Source of the DNA: JAFAXD01 sp963816775 | GTDB lineage: Bacteria; Pseudomonadota; Alphaproteobacteria; Rhizobiales; Xanthobacteraceae | Length of the DNA: 64,000 nucleotides | Reading direction: 5' to 3' | Assembly (NCBI GenBank): GCA_963816775.1 | Contig: CAWFLX010000038.1 | Coordinates: forward strand, 1 to 64,000 | Shown here: piece by piece, positions 61,471 through 64,000 of the stretch | Position numbering within the stretch: position 1 is the first letter of the stretch | Layout: every line of letters begins with the position of its first letter | Notes under the pieces: generated by a model | Told to the model about the DNA's origin: nothing | Database searches by the model: none | Seen by the model: only the letters and a program-made list of their open reading frames with translations | Made by a program: the position numbers and the translations under genes

Positions 61471-62295
61471 TCAGTTGAGCCAGAGCCGCGGCAGGCATCC
61501 GCCCAGTGCCGGCAGCAACAATGCAAGATCGCGCCGCAAGTCCTCGCCGCTGCGTGCGACCAACCGCGCCAGGGAAAAACCGTTCCAGGTGGAGATCCCG
61601 ACCTCGCCGCAAAAATTGAGCGCGCGTGCGCGATCAATTGCGGCCATATCGGCCGGCATCGCCAGTACCGTTCCGACCGCACAGGCACCGGCCGCGACCG
61701 CCGCCTGCGCGAGTTGCGCTCCGATTGCCCCTTCGAGGCTCGCAGTGTCGGCAAAGACCAATTCGCCGGCGCGCCGAACGCGCCAACGGTCAACGAGGCG
61801 CCCCTGCGACACGACCTCACCCATTGCGGTCCGACCGAACACCAGCGCTTCTGCAACCAGCAGCCGCGCATCGGACGCCGCATCGATGTCGATGCTGCGC
61901 TTGAGCCGCGCGTTATCGAACAGGATCGTCTCCTGCGGCAGCCAGGCCAGCGCTGCGCCCCCACGGAGGCTGAGCTTGACGTCGATCGTCGCGTCGTCGT
62001 CGAGCGCCCGGTAGACCTTTTCGGCCGCCGCCGTGGTCACGGTAAGCTCCGCGCTCGCGCCGACCTTGACGTCGAAGGCGAAGCGATCGCCGCCTGCAAC
62101 GCCGCCCGCCGTGTTGACAATCACCGCTTCCAGCGATGGCCCGCGGGGGAAGCGCGCCCGCAACGGACCGTCTTCGTAAAGACCAACACGGCGGCTGCGG
62201 CCTCCATCGTTTTCGACCGCCAACGCGATCCGACCGACCGCGCGATTGGCCGCGAAGGTTTTGCGCCGCTCGTCAACCGCCAACCCGACTGCCAA
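61471..62295 (-). CDS. ureD: Urease accessory protein UreD (UreH)
   Basis: 274 residues. Beta-helix scaffold with NTAGGVAGGDRFAFDVKV, the UreD hallmark, then WLPQETILFDNARLKRS and AEALVFGRTAMGE. It binds urease directly and recruits UreF and UreG. Start is a TTG at 62295 with AGGG ten bases upstream. It follows urtE by 11 bases, linking the urea importer and urease genes in one transcription unit. Confidence 0.95.
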   Translation of the reverse strand: MAVGLAVDERRKTFAANRAVGRIALAVENDGGRSRRVGLYEDGPLRARFPRGPSLEAVIVNTAGGVAGGDRFAFDVKVGASAELTVTTAAAEKVYRALDDDATIDVKLSLRGGAALAWLPQETILFDNARLKRSIDIDAASDARLLVAEALVFGRTAMGEVVSQGRLVDRWRVRRAGELVFADTASLEGAIGAQLAQAAVAAGACAVGTVLAMPADMAAIDRARALNFCGEVGISTWNGFSLARLVARSGEDLRRDLALLLPALGGCLPRLWLN

Positions 62296-62306
62296 GGTCT
62301 GTTGCC

Positions 62307-63005
62307 CTAGATCGCCACCGCGCGTTTGAGCGCGCCTTCGTCCAAATCCGCACGGGTGGACGCATAGACGATCGCGCCCCTTTCCATGACTGCGAAATAG
62401 TCGCCGAGCTCGCTCGCAAAGTCGAGATACTGCTCGACCAGGACGATCGCCATCTCCCCGAGCCCGCGCAGGTAGGCGATGGCGCGGCCGATATCCTTGA
62501 TAATCGAGGGCTGGATGCCCTCGGTCGGCTCGTCGAGCAAAAGCAACCGTGGCCGCATCACCAGCGCGCGTCCGATCGCGAGCTGCTGCTGCTGGCCACC
62601 CGAGAGATCACCGCCGCGGCGGCGCAGCATGTCGGCGAGCACCGGAAACAGCGAAAACACGTCCGGTGGAATCTCACGTTGCGCGCGCGGCAGTGGGGCG
62701 TAGCCGGTCTCCAGATTTTCCTCGACGGTGAGCAGCGGAAAGATCTCGCGCCCCTGCGGCACATAGGCGATCCCCCGGCGCGCACGCTCGACCGGCCGCA
62801 GATGCGTGATGTCGTGACCCTCGAACGTGATGCTGCCGGCGCTCACCGGGTGCTGACCGATCAGCGCGCGCAGCAGGCTCGTCTTCCCGACGCCGTTGCG
62901 GCCGAGCACGCAGGTCACCTTGCCGGTCTCGGCCTTGAGTGAAACGCCCCGCAGCGCTTGCGCCGCGCCGTAGTGAAGGTTGATCGCATTCACGTCGAGC
63001 ATCAT
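62307..63005 (-). CDS. urtE: Urea ABC transporter ATP-binding protein UrtE
   Basis: 232 residues. Walker A GRNGVGKTSL, YVPQGREIFPLLTVEENLETG typical of UrtE, signature LSGGQQQQLAIGRAL, Walker B LLLLDEPTEGIQPS and VLVEQYLDFA. The QPSIIKDIGRAI part separates UrtE from LivF. Its start overlaps the urtD stop. It powers high-affinity urea import with UrtD. Confidence 0.94.
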   Translation of the reverse strand: MMLDVNAINLHYGAAQALRGVSLKAETGKVTCVLGRNGVGKTSLLRALIGQHPVSAGSITFEGHDITHLRPVERARRGIAYVPQGREIFPLLTVEENLETGYAPLPRAQREIPPDVFSLFPVLADMLRRRGGDLSGGQQQQLAIGRALVMRPRLLLLDEPTEGIQPSIIKDIGRAIAYLRGLGEMAIVLVEQYLDFASELGDYFAVMERGAIVYASTRADLDEGALKRAVAI

Positions 63006-63760
63006 CAGCGTCCCAGATACACTTCGATCACGCGCTCGTTGTTCGAAACCTGGTCGATCGAGCCCTCGGCCAGAACCGAGCCTTCGTGCAGCACCGTCAC
63101 CTTGACGCCGAGTTCGCGCACAAAGGCCATGTCGTGCTCAACCACGACGACGGTGCGGTCGCGGTTGATCTCCTTGAGGAGTTCCGCAGTCTGGCGCGTT
63201 TCTGCGTCGGTCATGCCGGCGACCGGCTCGTCGACCAGCATGAGTTTCGGTTCCTGCGCCAGCAGCATGCCGATTTCGAGCCATTGCTTCTGCCCGTGCG
63301 CCAGGCTACCGGCGACTCGATCACGCAGCGGCGCGAGCCGAATGGTCTGCAGCAGCTCGGCGAGACGGCGCTCCTCGGGCTCGCTGTCACGCCAAAGCAG
63401 CGTCGCGCGCGGGCGGCGATCCGCTTTCAGCGCGAGGCGCAGGTTGTCCTCAACCGTGTGCATCTCGAACACGGTGGGCTTTTGAAACTTGCGCCCAATG
63501 CCCAACTCGGCAATCTGCGCTTCATCGAGCCGCGTCAGATCATGACTGCCGTCGAACGTCACGTCGCCCTCGTCCGGGCGCGTTTTGCCCGTGACCACGT
63601 CCATCATGGTGGTCTTGCCGGCGCCGTTCGGTCCGATAATGGCGCGCATCTCGCCCGGCGCGACCACGAGCGACAAATTGTTGAGGGCCTTGAAGCCGTC
63701 GAACGATACGCTGATGCCGTCGAGATAGAGCATCGCGGGGGTCGTCCTGGGTTCGTCCAT
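63005..63760 (-). CDS. urtD: Urea ABC transporter ATP-binding protein UrtD
   Basis: 251 residues. Walker A GPNGAGKTTMMDVVTGKTRPDEG (in parts), GRKFQKPTVFEMHTVEDN, the signature SLAHGQKQWLEIG (AHGQ instead of SGGQ, normal for UrtD), Walker B LMLVDEPVAGMTD and the switch VVVEHDM. It follows urtC by 5 bases. Confidence 0.94.
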   Translation of the reverse strand: MDEPRTTPAMLYLDGISVSFDGFKALNNLSLVVAPGEMRAIIGPNGAGKTTMMDVVTGKTRPDEGDVTFDGSHDLTRLDEAQIAELGIGRKFQKPTVFEMHTVEDNLRLALKADRRPRATLLWRDSEPEERRLAELLQTIRLAPLRDRVAGSLAHGQKQWLEIGMLLAQEPKLMLVDEPVAGMTDAETRQTAELLKEINRDRTVVVVEHDMAFVRELGVKVTVLHEGSVLAEGSIDQVSNNERVIEVYLGR

Positions 63761-63765
63761 CGCTC

Positions 63766-64000
63766 CTACTCCGCCGGCCTTGCGGCCGGCTCCGCCTCGA
63801 CAGCGGCCCGGTGCCGGCGTTCGGCCAGGAAGTGATTAATGGTGCCCACGATCCCGCGCGGCAGCAGCAGCGTGGTTCCGACGAAGAGGGCGCCGAGTAG
63901 AAACAGCCAATAGGGCGCAAGCGGGCCGCTGGTGAACGAGGTCTTGGCGTAGTTCACCACGAGAGCGCCGATGGCGGCGCCAATCAGTGTGCCACGACCG
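63766..64000 (-). CDS. urtC: Urea ABC transporter permease UrtC, C-terminal part
   Basis: The frame is open to the window edge, so only the last 77 residues or so are seen. They contain GRGTLIGAAIGALVVNYAK and WLFLLGALFVGTTLLLPRGI, followed by a polar tail, matching the end of UrtC. It forms the inner-membrane channel with UrtB. The upstream genes urtA and urtB are expected beyond the window. Confidence 0.88.
   Translation of the reverse strand, partial: GRGTLIGAAIGALVVNYAKTSFTSGPLAPYWLFLLGALFVGTTLLLPRGIVGTINHFLAERRHRAAVEAEPAARPAE

Overview
The window is GC-rich chromosomal DNA from an alphaproteobacterium of the order Hyphomicrobiales (Rhizobiales), probably the Bradyrhizobium/Rhodopseudomonas/Xanthobacteraceae side. 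The evidence is the gene content: an ActS/ActR (RegB/RegA) two-component pair, MmcB, intracellular PHA depolymerase and a PHA-system protein, Bug-type solute receptors, a urt-ure cluster, and intergenic palindromes of the type common in Rhizobiales. I saw no rRNA, tRNA or CRISPR array. Species-level placement is inference.

Layout. 1-347: 3' end of a secreted DUF1330 protein. About 409-5343: a small integrated element on the minus strand with a tyrosine integrase, an AlpA-like excisionase/regulator, small unknown genes and a TOPRIM-AAA replication protein split by two frameshifts; an 11-bp direct repeat flanks it. 5353-14562: class A penicillin-binding protein, Bcr/CflA-type exporter, YgjP-like metallopeptidase, PHA depolymerase, an ABC-2 exporter pair and a cobalamin-dependent radical SAM enzyme. 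14902-17253: a cold-adaptation group (Csp, IF-1, a small conserved protein, RhlE helicase). 17547-31426: mostly aromatic and organic-acid catabolism (PobA, fumarylacetoacetase-like and isochorismatase-like hydrolases, extradiol dioxygenase, amidohydrolase, Bug receptor, GST, enolase-superfamily enzyme), with a TonB-like protein, an HU-like duplicated protein, and a GbsR/MarR regulator whose start codon sits inside a perfect palindrome.

31586-42504: second radical SAM enzyme, orphan molybdenum hydroxylase large subunit, M20 peptidase, PHA-system protein, luciferase-like monooxygenase, a mosaic of four intergenic palindromes, then a diiron metallo-beta-lactamase-fold protein translationally coupled to the redox sensor kinase RegB/ActS, followed by its regulator RegA/ActR and a Rieske ferredoxin. 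42549-49170: amidohydrolase, MmcB, a second luciferase-like monooxygenase, GlcG/HbpS-like protein, beta-hydroxyacid dehydrogenase and an FAD monooxygenase. 49301-54062: a branched-chain-amino-acid-type ABC importer (livHMGF plus a convergent binding protein). 54284-57268: a tripartite tricarboxylate transporter operon in which the receptor and the large membrane subunit each carry one apparent single-base frameshift. 57294-64000: urtC(partial)-urtD-urtE-ureDABCEFG on the minus strand, coupling urea import to hydrolysis.

The window combines housekeeping functions with scavenging of aromatic acids, carboxylates and urea. Up to six apparent frameshifts cluster in the integrated element and the tripartite transporter. 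They may be real gene decay or base-calling errors, and the sequence alone cannot decide which.
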